Program-made: the position numbers and the translations under genes
The notes under the pieces: model-generated
Told to the model about the DNA's origin: nothing
Seen by the model: the letters and a program-made list of their open reading frames with translations, nothing else
The model's database searches: none
Part shown: piece after piece, positions 33,032 to 41,635 of the stretch
Position numbering within the stretch: position 1 is the stretch's first letter
Layout: every line of letters begins with the position of its first letter
Source: a bacterium
GTDB lineage: Bacteria > Bdellovibrionota_C > UBA2361 > RFPC01
Length of the DNA: 64,000 nt
Reading direction: 5' to 3'
Assembly (NCBI GenBank): GCA_030431715.1
Contig: JAUIIO010000003.1
Coordinates: 62,001-126,000 of the forward strand

Positions 33032-34101
33032 ATGAAGTGAAGCCGGCGAATCTTTTTAATCTCGACTATCGTAAAGAAGCCGAAGCACTTGCGCGGTGTT
33101 CGCCACTTATTGATGTACACACTCATATAGGAGACGCCGAGAGCGCAAAGATCTATGCCTCTGTCATGAAGTGTTTTTCCGTTGAGCACGTGTTTACGAT
33201 GACTCAACTAGAAGAGGTTGATGCTGTTCGCTCTGTGCTTGGTGATTCTGTGCACTTTATCGCATTCCCGCGCTTTCGGGGCGAAGATCCAATTTACGAT
33301 CATACCGATGGGTACCTTGAGAGAATCTCTCGGTTTTATGACAAAGGAGCTCGAATTGTAAAATTCTGGGCAGCACCGCGTGGAATTGACTTCGGGACAG
33401 AGTTTGGTGACCCGAGTGTTATGCGTATTAATGCTCCTCACCGAATAGCACAGATGGAACTTGCCGCGTCAAAGGGAATGATGTTCATGGTGCATGTGTC
33501 TGATCCTGATACGTGGTTTAAGACAAAATATGGTGATGTTCTAAAGTATGGCTCTAAAGAAGATCAGTACAAGCCGTTTGAAGAGCTGCTACAGCAGTTT
33601 GAAGGGCCGTGGATTGCGGCGCATATGGGGGGAAATCCTGAGAACTTAAGATTTCTCTCTGGGCTCCTTGATCGTCATGAGAATCTCTATCTTGATTCGA
33701 GCGCAACAAAGTGGATGGTACGAGAGCTCAGTAAGTATCAGAGAAATGAGCTTGCGGCCTTTTTATCTGACTACCGGGGAAGAGTATTTTTTGGTTCAGA
33801 TATTGTCACTATGCGTTCGCACCTTGAGGCCGAAGATGACGGATGGGAGATGGAGCGGCTGAGCTCGAGTAAGGAAGAAGCGTTTGATCTCTATGCGTCA
33901 CGATACTACGCGCTACGGACGATGTTTGAGACTGAGTTTAGAGGCAAGTCCCCGATAGCAGATCCAGATCTGGCCCTAGTTGATCCAGATTCCTTCAGCG
34001 AGCTAGACTCCCCAGAGATCTTTGGCCATAATCTTCCTGAGGATGTTCTTGCCGAGTTTTATCACGGAGCCGCCAAGAGATTTTTTCAAATACGAGAGTA
34101 A
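33028..34101 (+). CDS. Amidohydrolase-superfamily (TIM-barrel) metal-dependent hydrolase
   Basis: 357 residues. The DVHTH metal motif (29-33) opens the first strand. Later elements are VKFWAAPRGIDFG, MMFMVHVSDPDTWFKTKYGD (second histidine), IAAHMGGNPENLRFL (third histidine) and RVFFGSDIVTMRSH (Asp of the active site). This is the amidohydrolase_2 pattern, a group that includes decarboxylases and hydrolases of uncertain substrate. The ATG overlaps the proC stop by four bases. The next gene follows after five bases, indicating one operon. Confidence 0.88.
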   Translation: MNEVKPANLFNLDYRKEAEALARCSPLIDVHTHIGDAESAKIYASVMKCFSVEHVFTMTQLEEVDAVRSVLGDSVHFIAFPRFRGEDPIYDHTDGYLERISRFYDKGARIVKFWAAPRGIDFGTEFGDPSVMRINAPHRIAQMELAASKGMMFMVHVSDPDTWFKTKYGDVLKYGSKEDQYKPFEELLQQFEGPWIAAHMGGNPENLRFLSGLLDRHENLYLDSSATKWMVRELSKYQRNELAAFLSDYRGRVFFGSDIVTMRSHLEAEDDGWEMERLSSSKEEAFDLYASRYYALRTMFETEFRGKSPIADPDLALVDPDSFSELDSPEIFGHNLPEDVLAEFYHGAAKRFFQIRE

Positions 34102-34106
34102 GAGAT

Positions 34107-35111
34107 ATGTCAGCAGTACCCCATACCACTGAAATCCTATCGGACCAGACGCCTGCCTTTTCTACTGGACTTCAAACGGAGAGTCTTGATCCCTATAGTC
34201 GCACACTTAGAGATCTTGTTCCTAAGGTGCGTGATGAACAGCCACTAAACGGTGATTCCCATCTTGAGTCTCGCCTCTTTTATGATTACGCAAAGACGAC
34301 TTCAGCAGGCGTCCCTGAGCTTACGCCCGAGACCAACCTTATAACTGGTTTTAGCGGTATTGGCTCATGTACGCTTAGCCTCTCGCCGTTACTTGGCGTA
34401 GCAGATATGGACGAGAATGTTCGTGTGAACCTTAGCCCGCTCCCCGGCCATTCAGGAGATAAGGAGGAGTTTGATGGCACGACACGCGAGGATTGGGACT
34501 GTGGTGTATCAAGAAAGCTGATGTCGTTTGCAACGTACACTGATGAGCAGGGCACATCCCGTACTTTGCCGCAGACTGTTTTAGCTTATTCAGGGTCTGT
34601 CCCCTCTGTTCTAAAGCATGAGGTAGAGCATCCAGGTTCAATTAAATCAATGATAATGGTATCGCCTCTTTTCTATGTCACGCCGGCATGGGGCATGATT
34701 CTTTCTTCGCTCTCATATGAGCCGGCTAAGAGCGTTTCGCGGGTTTTTACTAGGTATGCCGGCCTTGACACGTTTTCGTATTCAAAGCAGGGGTATACCT
34801 CAGACGATATGGAGTACCTAGATATTACGATGAGCGAGATCGGCTTTAACACCTTAACGCAGTTTGTGCCGGTTGCTAGAGGAGGGCGTCAGGCGCTTGA
34901 AACGATTATGCAAAGAAGCACCCGGCCTGAGATATTCGCCTTTATTGGCGCAAAGGATGACTCCCTTGATACGCCAAGGACTGTTGATTTTCTTACCGAT
35001 CTCGGTATTGAGGTCACTCTCTATGAGGATAGCAATCACCGTGTGCATCTGGGCCCTGATAGGGGGGATGTCTGGGCTTCCATCTCTCGTCTTATCAGCA
35101 AGAATTTGTAG
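34107..35111 (+). CDS. Alpha/beta-hydrolase-like protein
   Basis: 334 residues, not firmly recognised. Several features fit an alpha/beta hydrolase. There is an early strand-turn LITGFSGIGSCTLSL. A possible nucleophile elbow VLAYSGSVPSV (Ser162 or Ser164) departs from GxSxG. A late strand with acid, FAFIGAKDDSLDTPRTV, is followed by a closing histidine in TLYEDSNHRVHLGPDRGDVW. The first 75 residues have no clear fold. No signal peptide. It lies between the amidohydrolase and a glycosyltransferase in the same direction. It could be a thioesterase, acyltransferase or esterase in the pathway; this is inference. Confidence 0.6.
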   Translation: MSAVPHTTEILSDQTPAFSTGLQTESLDPYSRTLRDLVPKVRDEQPLNGDSHLESRLFYDYAKTTSAGVPELTPETNLITGFSGIGSCTLSLSPLLGVADMDENVRVNLSPLPGHSGDKEEFDGTTREDWDCGVSRKLMSFATYTDEQGTSRTLPQTVLAYSGSVPSVLKHEVEHPGSIKSMIMVSPLFYVTPAWGMILSSLSYEPAKSVSRVFTRYAGLDTFSYSKQGYTSDDMEYLDITMSEIGFNTLTQFVPVARGGRQALETIMQRSTRPEIFAFIGAKDDSLDTPRTVDFLTDLGIEVTLYEDSNHRVHLGPDRGDVWASISRLISKNL

Positions 35112-35160
35112 CCCGGCGGCCAAAATTGCTCTTTTGGGGTAATGCAGCTAAATTGTCGTA

Positions 35161-35976
35161 ATGAAAGTAATTCCATTAACAATACAGTCGCTGTCAGATA
35201 AGCAAAGTGATGCTCTTTTGGCCCTCCCAATCTATAACGAGGAGCATACGCTCGAAGGCGTTTATAGAGATATTCGAGAAGTCTATTCTGGAGATATCTT
35301 ACTCCTTAACGATGGCTCCACTGACCGCACCTCAGAAATCCTTTTAACTGTTGCCGATAACAAGACTACCGTTGTCGATCACCAAGAAAACCAAGGATAC
35401 GGACAATCCATTATGAGTGTCTTTCATTACGCTATAGAGAGCGGATATGAATCTCTTGTGATCATGGACGGTGATGGTCAGCATGATCCTTTACAGATTG
35501 ATAAGTTTCTAGAGCGTGTACAACACGTGGATGTGGTCTCTGGAAGCCGTTACTACACTATTGATCAGGGAGGAGATGCTGCTCCAGAAGAAAGGCGCCG
35601 TATTAACTGTGAGATCACTCGTACTATAAATGAGTGTCTCGGTTTTAACATTACGGATGCTTTCTGCGGTTATAAGGCCTACCGAGTAGAGCCCCTTAAG
35701 AATTTACAGCTTGATGATACAGGATATGCTTTCCCGCTACAGTTCTGGGTTCAAGCTGCAGCGAATAATCTGGAAGTGGAAGAAATACCTGTACCTAGGG
35801 TGTATCTTGATCTCAACCGTTCCTTTGGCCGCGAGCTTGATGACGCAGAAGTTCGTTTTCGGTATTACATGAACGTCTTTGATAAAGAGCATCGCCGGGT
35901 ATACGGAGTGTCTTACTGTGATGCCCTAAAGAAAAAAGCCGCATGCTGTTCATGTTCTTGTGATGATCAGGGCTAA
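35161..35976 (+). CDS. Family 2 glycosyltransferase with Cys-rich C-terminus
   Basis: 271 residues. GT-A fold: ALLALPIYNEEHTLEGVYRD, then DILLLNDGSTDRTSEIL, and LVIMDGDGQHDPLQIDKFLE with the nucleotide-metal motif DGD. The acceptor region is GFNITDAFCGYKAYRVEPL. This layout resembles polyprenyl-phosphate or dolichol-phosphate sugar transferases, but no membrane tail follows. The last residues are unusual: KKKAACCSCSCDDQG places five cysteines within ten positions. Start ATG 35161 has a weak Shine-Dalgarno. 49 bases separate it from the hydrolase gene and four bases from the deacetylase. Confidence 0.88.
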   Translation: MKVIPLTIQSLSDKQSDALLALPIYNEEHTLEGVYRDIREVYSGDILLLNDGSTDRTSEILLTVADNKTTVVDHQENQGYGQSIMSVFHYAIESGYESLVIMDGDGQHDPLQIDKFLERVQHVDVVSGSRYYTIDQGGDAAPEERRRINCEITRTINECLGFNITDAFCGYKAYRVEPLKNLQLDDTGYAFPLQFWVQAAANNLEVEEIPVPRVYLDLNRSFGRELDDAEVRFRYYMNVFDKEHRRVYGVSYCDALKKKAACCSCSCDDQG

Positions 35977-35980
35977 AGAC

Positions 35981-36673
35981 ATGACAAAGACGGTGATGGC
36001 GCTGGGAGCGCACCCAGATGATATAGAAATTGGAGCCGGTGGTACTCTTGCCGCACTAGCAAATGATGGTTACCAAGTTATCTTTGTTGATTACACCAAT
36101 GGAGAACCAACGCCTCATGGTACAGTTGAAAAACGCATGCAGGAGGCTGAGAGCGCGCGACAAATTATCGGAGCTTCTGAGCGAGTGGTTCTTGACCTGA
36201 AGAATAGAGAGCTCTTTGATACGGTTGAGGCGAGAAAGAAGGTAGCAACGCTCATGCGAAAGTACCGTCCTGAGATTCTCTTTGCCCCGTATTATGAGGA
36301 TGGTCACCCCGATCACCTCTCAGCATCTTCTCTCTCTCTAGCTTCACGTTTTTATTCTAAACTCTCAAACACCGATATGGAACATGAGCCCTACTACCCA
36401 GGTAAGGTTTTTTACTATTACGCCTTCCATTTGCAGGTAAAAGTTCAGCCATCTTTTGTTTTTGATATTAGCTCTACGTTTCATAAAAAGATGGATTCTA
36501 TTACAGCGTATGAGTCACAGTTTGTTACCCATGAAGGCAATAGAAGGGTGCTTAAGCAGCTTGAGACTGACGCGCTCTATTGGGGAAAGTGTGTTGGAGT
36601 AGAATACGGAGAGCCGTTTACCTGTCGTGATCATCTGTGTGTTAAAGAGAGTGCTGCTCTGTTTTCGATGTAG
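35981..36673 (+). CDS. PIG-L-family zinc deacetylase (BshB/MshB type)
   Basis: 230 residues. The opening VMALGAHPDDIEIGAGGTLA holds the zinc ligands and catalytic Asp of the PIG-L/LmbE family. The second metal site is GHPDHLSASSLSLASRFYS. The C-terminal YESQFVTHEGNRRVLKQLE is family-like. Such enzymes deacetylate GlcNAc conjugates, including GlcNAc-malate in bacillithiol synthesis (BshB). An upstream GTG (35960) is possible but has no Shine-Dalgarno. The stop overlaps or abuts the BshC-like gene. Confidence 0.9.
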   Translation: MTKTVMALGAHPDDIEIGAGGTLAALANDGYQVIFVDYTNGEPTPHGTVEKRMQEAESARQIIGASERVVLDLKNRELFDTVEARKKVATLMRKYRPEILFAPYYEDGHPDHLSASSLSLASRFYSKLSNTDMEHEPYYPGKVFYYYAFHLQVKVQPSFVFDISSTFHKKMDSITAYESQFVTHEGNRRVLKQLETDALYWGKCVGVEYGEPFTCRDHLCVKESAALFSM

Positions 36674-36684
36674 TGACACTATTT

Positions 36685-38196
36685 ATGTCTGATAACGTAT
36701 CGCCTGAGAACTGTATTGAAGAGATTTATAGGCCTGAGCGATCAGAATGGGCTGAGATTTTAAAATCTCACGGTGCCGCCGGTACCTCTGCCTACCTCTT
36801 TTCAGAAACAGAACGAAACAATTTCAGGCAGCGTCTACTAAAAGCCGCCTACGAATATACGCTGGCTCTTGATGAGCTAACTGATGAACATGTACGGCTG
36901 GAGGAACCGAACCCTACCCTGCCTATTATTGCTGCCGGGCATCAACCGCTCATCTATCATATGGGAATACTTGAGAAGGTGCGGGCTATGCACCTCTTTA
37001 AAAAAGAGATCCCAGCGAATTCCCTAAACATTCTTGTCGACATCGATGAGGGATATCTCGCAGATATCTCATTCCCGTGTGGCACAGGACAACATCTTGA
37101 GGTCAAAACGAAAAGAGTATCAGAGAGCCAGTCACTAGCTTTTCTCCAGCCCGGTCTCGATGTCTCTCGAATAGATGACCTTAGAGCGGAGCTCACGCAT
37201 GCTGTAACAGGCTGTGGATGTGGACCAGAAATCTTTGAGCGTATTGATGTCGCTCTAGAGCTCTATAGAAAGTTTCACTACTTACCCCTTCGAGATCTTA
37301 ATACGCTTGTAAGACGTCAGCTAAGCTTTCGTTCACAGCTTGAGTTACCGCTCTCTCACCTTATGGCAGATGGGGTTCTTCAGTCTTTTTTTGTTGGTGT
37401 TCTTAGAGACTACCGTCATTTTCATAGAGAGTATAACCGTCTACTTCAGGAACACCGCAAGGAGCGTAAGATTAAAAACGCTGCGAATCCGTTCCCTGAT
37501 CTTAAAGAGAAAGAGGGATTTTATGAGCTACCGCTCTGGCTCTTTGATAAAGAAAATGACAGAAGAAGCGCGCTCTATGTAAAACTTGATGGAGATACCT
37601 ACACATTTTCAGATAGCGATGAGATCACAGGAACATGTAAAGTGAGCGATCTCGCAAACTATATTGCTACTAGCTTTACTCTTTACCCAAAGGCAGTTTT
37701 TATCAGCATCATTATGCGTAGGCTTGTAGCGGATCTCTTTATCCATGGTACGGGTGGTGAGACCTACGACCGTTTTACAGACAAGCTCCTTGAAGAGTTT
37801 TACGATATCCAGCCCGGAAGATATGCAATCGTATCTGCAACCTATTCACTCTTTCCTAGGGAGCTTAAAGAGTATGCTGCGCAGCAGGAGCAGCTGGCGC
37901 TTATTCATAAAGCCACGAGTAAGCCTGAGAACTATCTTAAAGAGGGAGTTTTTTCCGATAGCGGGGCTTCTGAATTAAGACAACTCTCTGAACAAAAACA
38001 AGATCTTATCAAGCAGCTTCAAAGCGCCGGCGGGGATAAAGACAGAATTTCAGAGGTTAAAAAAGAGCTTAATGATGTCCAATCACAGATCAAAAAACTG
38101 GTTGTTTCTGAACTCACTCCTGAGCCACTTATAAGCGATGAAAATGCTGAAGTGTATCGATATCGACAGTTTCCACACTTTCTTTTCGCCTCCTAA
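36685..38196 (+). CDS. BshC-like protein (putative cysteine-adding enzyme)
   Basis: 503 residues, recognised only at pattern level. PIIAAGHQPLIYHMGILEKV and RAMHLFKK resemble the BshC element GQQPG...GPLYTIYKA, in which a Rossmann-like domain begins. The next segment NILVDIDEGYLADISFPCG sits where BshC has its EDHD-type motif. The C-terminal 110 residues contain a coiled coil (ELRQLSEQKQDLIKQLQSAG) and end YRQFPHFLFA; BshC also has a coiled coil near its end. BshC adds cysteine to GlcN-malate. Its position directly after a PIG-L deacetylase supports the idea, but a BshA gene is not present. A GTG start at 36673, overlapping the upstream stop, is an alternative. Confidence 0.5.
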   Translation: MSDNVSPENCIEEIYRPERSEWAEILKSHGAAGTSAYLFSETERNNFRQRLLKAAYEYTLALDELTDEHVRLEEPNPTLPIIAAGHQPLIYHMGILEKVRAMHLFKKEIPANSLNILVDIDEGYLADISFPCGTGQHLEVKTKRVSESQSLAFLQPGLDVSRIDDLRAELTHAVTGCGCGPEIFERIDVALELYRKFHYLPLRDLNTLVRRQLSFRSQLELPLSHLMADGVLQSFFVGVLRDYRHFHREYNRLLQEHRKERKIKNAANPFPDLKEKEGFYELPLWLFDKENDRRSALYVKLDGDTYTFSDSDEITGTCKVSDLANYIATSFTLYPKAVFISIIMRRLVADLFIHGTGGETYDRFTDKLLEEFYDIQPGRYAIVSATYSLFPRELKEYAAQQEQLALIHKATSKPENYLKEGVFSDSGASELRQLSEQKQDLIKQLQSAGGDKDRISEVKKELNDVQSQIKKLVVSELTPEPLISDENAEVYRYRQFPHFLFAS

Positions 38197-38250
38197 GTTA
38201 CTAAAAACACACAGCATATTGCCATTGCTCAGGTGAATGTGAATTTCTCC

Positions 38251-38278
38251 TTAAGTGCCAGAAAGCGTACACCGATAC
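38251..38278 (+). promoter_or_regulatory. Possible sigma-28 promoter of fliS
   Basis: TTAAGTGC (38251-38258), a 12-base spacer and ACCGATAC (38271-38278) resemble the FliA consensus (six of eight at -10). The spacing equals that of the flagellin promoter at 1177-1204. It lies 81 bases before the fliS ATG. The match is weaker than at flagellin. Confidence 0.5.
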
Positions 38279-38359
38279 TTACTATGCAACCCAAATGTAT
38301 ACAGTTACTGGGTTCAGGTAGCGAAGAAAGGTAACAAAATACGAGGTTAAAGGACGCCC

Positions 38360-38833
38360 ATGTACGGCAAAAACGCCCACAACGCCTATCAGACAGTTCA
38401 AGTGACCACCACCGATCGTGGTCGACTCTTACTGATGATGTATGAAGGAGCCCTCAAATTTCTAAGACAATCTAAATCTGGTCTTGAAGACGGTGACATG
38501 AATAAGTTCTGTCGCTTTCTGAGCAAAGCCCAAGCGATTATCGCTGAGCTTATGAATACGCTCGACTTTGAAAAAGGTGGCCAGATCGCAAAAGACCTCG
38601 ACCGTCTTTATGATTTCATGCTTTTCTATCTCACAGAAGCGAACCTTCACCGTGATGCTGAGCGCATTACGAAAGTGATAGGTCTTCTTGAAACAGTTTA
38701 TGCTGCGTACAAGCAGATCATTGAAGGTGATCGTGCACGGGCAGAAGAAGCTGTTGCAGAAGCTACTTCAAGCGCCGGCGTAAGCAGCAGCTCGGAAGAA
38801 TCGACAGAGAGAAGAGTTCAGATCTCGCTCTAG
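38360..38833 (+). CDS. fliS: FliS, flagellin export chaperone
   Basis: 157 residues. Cytoplasmic chaperone that binds the C-terminal D0 helix of flagellin and prevents early polymerisation. NAYQTVQVTTTDRGRLLLMM, then YEGALKFLRQSKSGLEDGDM and the helical continuation, are typical of FliS. It is about 25 residues longer than usual, with a Ser/Glu/Ala-rich C-terminal tail (EEAVAEATSSAGVSSSSEES). AAAGGA lies before the ATG. It stands alone, without fliD beside it and far from the flagellar operon in this window. Confidence 0.94.
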   Translation: MYGKNAHNAYQTVQVTTTDRGRLLLMMYEGALKFLRQSKSGLEDGDMNKFCRFLSKAQAIIAELMNTLDFEKGGQIAKDLDRLYDFMLFYLTEANLHRDAERITKVIGLLETVYAAYKQIIEGDRARAEEAVAEATSSAGVSSSSEESTERRVQISL

Positions 38834-38937
38834 CTAATTTCTTATTGCTAAAAAGTATTAACCGCAAAAGCCGCATAAAAAAGCGGAAGGGTTCTCCTCT
38901 AATATTAGAGTCTTTCCTCCCGTCATTCCGTCATCTC

Positions 38938-39098
38938 GTCATTGCGAGGAGCGCAAGACCGCAGGTCGAACGACGAAGCAAGCCCCCATCTAACAGGTGT
39001 AAAAAGTGTATAGGCTATACTCAGCCTACCACCAACACATACACATCTCGAACGACAGCTTGTCAGCCATAGCTTCACGCGAAGGCTATAACCAATCA
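38938..39098. repeat. Bipartite intergenic repeat, copy 2 (in the fliS downstream region)
   Basis: The left module starts GTCATTGCGAGGAGC with the hairpin GACC-GCA-GGTC, and the right module is CGAACGACAGCTTGTCAGCC plus ATAGCTTCACGCGAAGGCT. The surrounding 334-base gap (38834-39167) also holds a perfect 14-base palindrome CTCTAATATTAGAG (38897-38910) and a CCGC...GCGG stem near 38870, one of which may end the fliS transcript. No gene is seen in the gap. Confidence 0.9.
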
Positions 39099-39167
39099 CT
39101 ACTTGGACACAAACCCAAATTACAGTGTAGTATCGGACCTTGAGTATCTTACTAAGAATAGAACACT

Positions 39168-40427
39168 ATGAGCGTAGCAATTATAGGAGCCGGTGCTGCT
39201 GGTTATTTTGCAGCAATTGCGCTGGCTGAAAAACAGCCTGACGCCGAAATATCTCTCTTTGAAGCCACTGGAAAAACACTCTCAAAACTTATTATCTCTG
39301 GGGGAGGGCGGTGTAACGTTACCACCTCTACTACCGGTGCACGTGAACTCTCAGCGTTTTATCCACGAGGCTCACGCGAGCTTCTTGGTCCGTTTAACCG
39401 ATTTGAGTCAGGAGATACTGTTAGATGGTTTGAGTCTCGCGGTGTACCTCTTTTAAGAGAGCCTGATGGCCGAATGTTTCCCTCAACGCATAAATCAATA
39501 ACGGTTGCCAATTGTCTCCGGGAAGAGGCCAAAAAGCTGGGAGTTGCTCTCAAAGTCCAAATGCCGATTGCTAAGATTAAAAAAAATGAAAGCACCGGTG
39601 TTTTTGAACTCGTTGTTAAGAAATCAAAAGAACGAATTGCAGTAACGCATGTGTTGATAGCAACTGGTGGATCAAGGGGTGGATTTACGCTGGCTGAAAA
39701 TCTCGGACATCAAATCGAGCCTCCTGTACCATCGCTCTTTAGCTTTGAAATACGTGATAGGTTGCTCGAGGAGCTTCAAGGGGTAAGTTTTGAAAGTACC
39801 GAACTCCGTCTTGAGTGCTTAAACGGCGAGACCTTTTATGAGCAGGGGCCTGTGCTCGTCACGCACTGGGGTCTAAGCGGCCCCGCTATTATACGGCTCT
39901 CTGCGCGTGCTGCTCGCGCTCTGGCAGAAGGGGAATATAATGCAAAGCTCTTTATTAATTTTTTACCTGACCATAACACAGAAAGCGTTCAGCAGATATT
40001 TCGGGAATGGAAAGAGAAACATCCAAGGCGCACCGTTAGCCTTCATAGCCCCTTTGATCTCCCTAAATCGTTTTGGCAACAAGTGTTAGAGGGGGGAGGA
40101 GTAGCGCTTAGTTCAAAAAACTATTCAGACCTATCTAAGCAAGACATGAACTCACTAGCGCAGACACTCACCGCAAAGGCATTCGAGGTGACCGGAAAGG
40201 GGCGTTTTAAAGATGAGTTTGTTACCTGTGGTGGAGTGCGGCTCTCAGAAGTAAATTTTAAAACGATGGAAAGTAAGATCTGCCCAGGGCTCTATTTCGC
40301 TGGAGAAGTACTTGATATTGATGGTTTAACTGGCGGCTATAATTTTCAGTGTGCGTGGACTACAGGTTGGCTCGCTGCTGGGGGGATTGCAGAGAGTTTA
40401 TCCACAGGCATAGCTACCACTTCTTGA
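39168..40427 (+). CDS. HI0933/YhiN-type FAD-dependent flavoprotein
   Basis: 419 residues. The dinucleotide-binding motif is VAIIGAGAAGYFAAIALAE. The family hallmark KLIISGGGRCNVTTS follows, then HVLIATGGSRGGFTLAENLG. The C-terminal FAD motif is GLYFAGEVLDIDGLTGGYNF, then QCAWTTGWLAA. This is the HI0933/YhiN group (TIGR00275-like), whose physiological role is uncertain. There is no obvious Shine-Dalgarno before ATG 39168. The last 82 bases overlap the 3' end of the convergent desaturase gene, each in its own frame. Confidence 0.93.
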   Translation: MSVAIIGAGAAGYFAAIALAEKQPDAEISLFEATGKTLSKLIISGGGRCNVTTSTTGARELSAFYPRGSRELLGPFNRFESGDTVRWFESRGVPLLREPDGRMFPSTHKSITVANCLREEAKKLGVALKVQMPIAKIKKNESTGVFELVVKKSKERIAVTHVLIATGGSRGGFTLAENLGHQIEPPVPSLFSFEIRDRLLEELQGVSFESTELRLECLNGETFYEQGPVLVTHWGLSGPAIIRLSARAARALAEGEYNAKLFINFLPDHNTESVQQIFREWKEKHPRRTVSLHSPFDLPKSFWQQVLEGGGVALSSKNYSDLSKQDMNSLAQTLTAKAFEVTGKGRFKDEFVTCGGVRLSEVNFKTMESKICPGLYFAGEVLDIDGLTGGYNFQCAWTTGWLAAGGIAESLSTGIATTS

Positions 40428-41539
40428 ATTGAGCTCATCTCTTTCATTGCAGTATTGCCCACGCAGACATCGACCATGCGCTTAAAACGTTTAAAAATAC
40501 TCTCCTGCTGATAGGGGACTCCCCATTTCTCACAGATCTGTTTTACCTGTGGCTGAATCTCTCGGTACTTAAGCATCGGCAGATCAGGGAAGAGGTGATG
40601 CTCGATCTGATAATTTAGGTAGATACTCAGGTAGTCACGAACCTCGTCCCCGCAGTTATAGTTTGCGGAACCCAGTACCTGCGTTAGATAAAACTGTGCC
40701 TTATCGTCGTAGTGAAATGAAAATCGGTAGAGATCGTCTGCGGTATGATTTGGGCCGATGACAAGAAACGAATGGATGTTAGTAAATATCTCAGCGAGTA
40801 CTTTATTTAGGAAAACGTACAGTACGGCAGTTTGTCCAAGAGGAAAAAAGAGAGCTGGGATTACTGCAAAGTGGAACAGCCCGTATGGAAGGTATCCTTG
40901 CAGCCACAACATGCGAACGTGTTTGTTTCTAAACTGAAAGATATTTTTAATCGTAATAAAGATGATGTGTGGCTGCTTAATCCGTTTTTTTGATTCGGGC
41001 TCAAGGACACTCATTGTACTTGGCGCGTAGTAGGTAAACTTCCAAGTACAAGCAGCCACTCCTACAAAGATGTATTTAAGAAACTTTGGTATTCTCCATG
41101 CTCTTAAAAATTCAGTATGGCGTTCAGCGAGATCGGGATCTGCATCTTCACCGGTATGATAGTGGTGTAAGATGTTATGTTCATAGTCCCACGCGCGGGG
41201 AAGCATCCAATCAAACCAGTCGAGGAATCTTCGCTTCCCTACGGCAAACCCCTTACTGGTGTAGCGATGCGGAACACCGGGCACGTTATCGTAGCCACGG
41301 TGTAGGATGTGGTGAGCCATAAGCCAACGGGTAAATTGACTAAGGCTTATAAGAAAAGCTGTAAGAGGATTAGGGAATATCCACGCTGTAGAGTACCCGA
41401 GCAGAGCGGCAATGCGTCCGTACCTTTCGGTGCGCAGAAGGTGTTTGTAATCAGCCGGCCCCAATGAAGAGCGAACCTCTTTATTGAGCGTCTCAATATC
41501 TGAGCAAAAACCTTTTAGATTAACTTCGAGCTTGTTCAC
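40346..41539 (-). CDS. Membrane fatty-acid (acyl-lipid) desaturase
   Basis: 397 residues. Di-iron membrane desaturase that introduces a double bond into fatty acyl chains. The three histidine boxes are complete: HHILH (76-80), HNILHHYH (121-128) and QIEHHLFPDLP near residue 330. Hydrophobic segments lie near 45-70, 165-180 and 215-245. QIEHH is the form often seen in front-end desaturases, although no cytochrome b5 domain is fused here. The 3' end overlaps the flavoprotein gene by 82 bases. Upstream is repeat copy 3. Confidence 0.92.
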   Translation of the reverse strand: MNKLEVNLKGFCSDIETLNKEVRSSLGPADYKHLLRTERYGRIAALLGYSTAWIFPNPLTAFLISLSQFTRWLMAHHILHRGYDNVPGVPHRYTSKGFAVGKRRFLDWFDWMLPRAWDYEHNILHHYHTGEDADPDLAERHTEFLRAWRIPKFLKYIFVGVAACTWKFTYYAPSTMSVLEPESKKRIKQPHIIFITIKNIFQFRNKHVRMLWLQGYLPYGLFHFAVIPALFFPLGQTAVLYVFLNKVLAEIFTNIHSFLVIGPNHTADDLYRFSFHYDDKAQFYLTQVLGSANYNCGDEVRDYLSIYLNYQIEHHLFPDLPMLKYREIQPQVKQICEKWGVPYQQESIFKRFKRMVDVCVGNTAMKEMSSIQEVVAMPVDKLSAIPPAASQPVVHAH

Positions 41540-41635
41540 CCTATAGTTTCTAACAGAGTCTCCAAGTTAGCGAAATGGTGAACTACAACTTCAGAGATTA
41601 GCTTCATTTGACTCATCGTATCACAGAACTACCAC

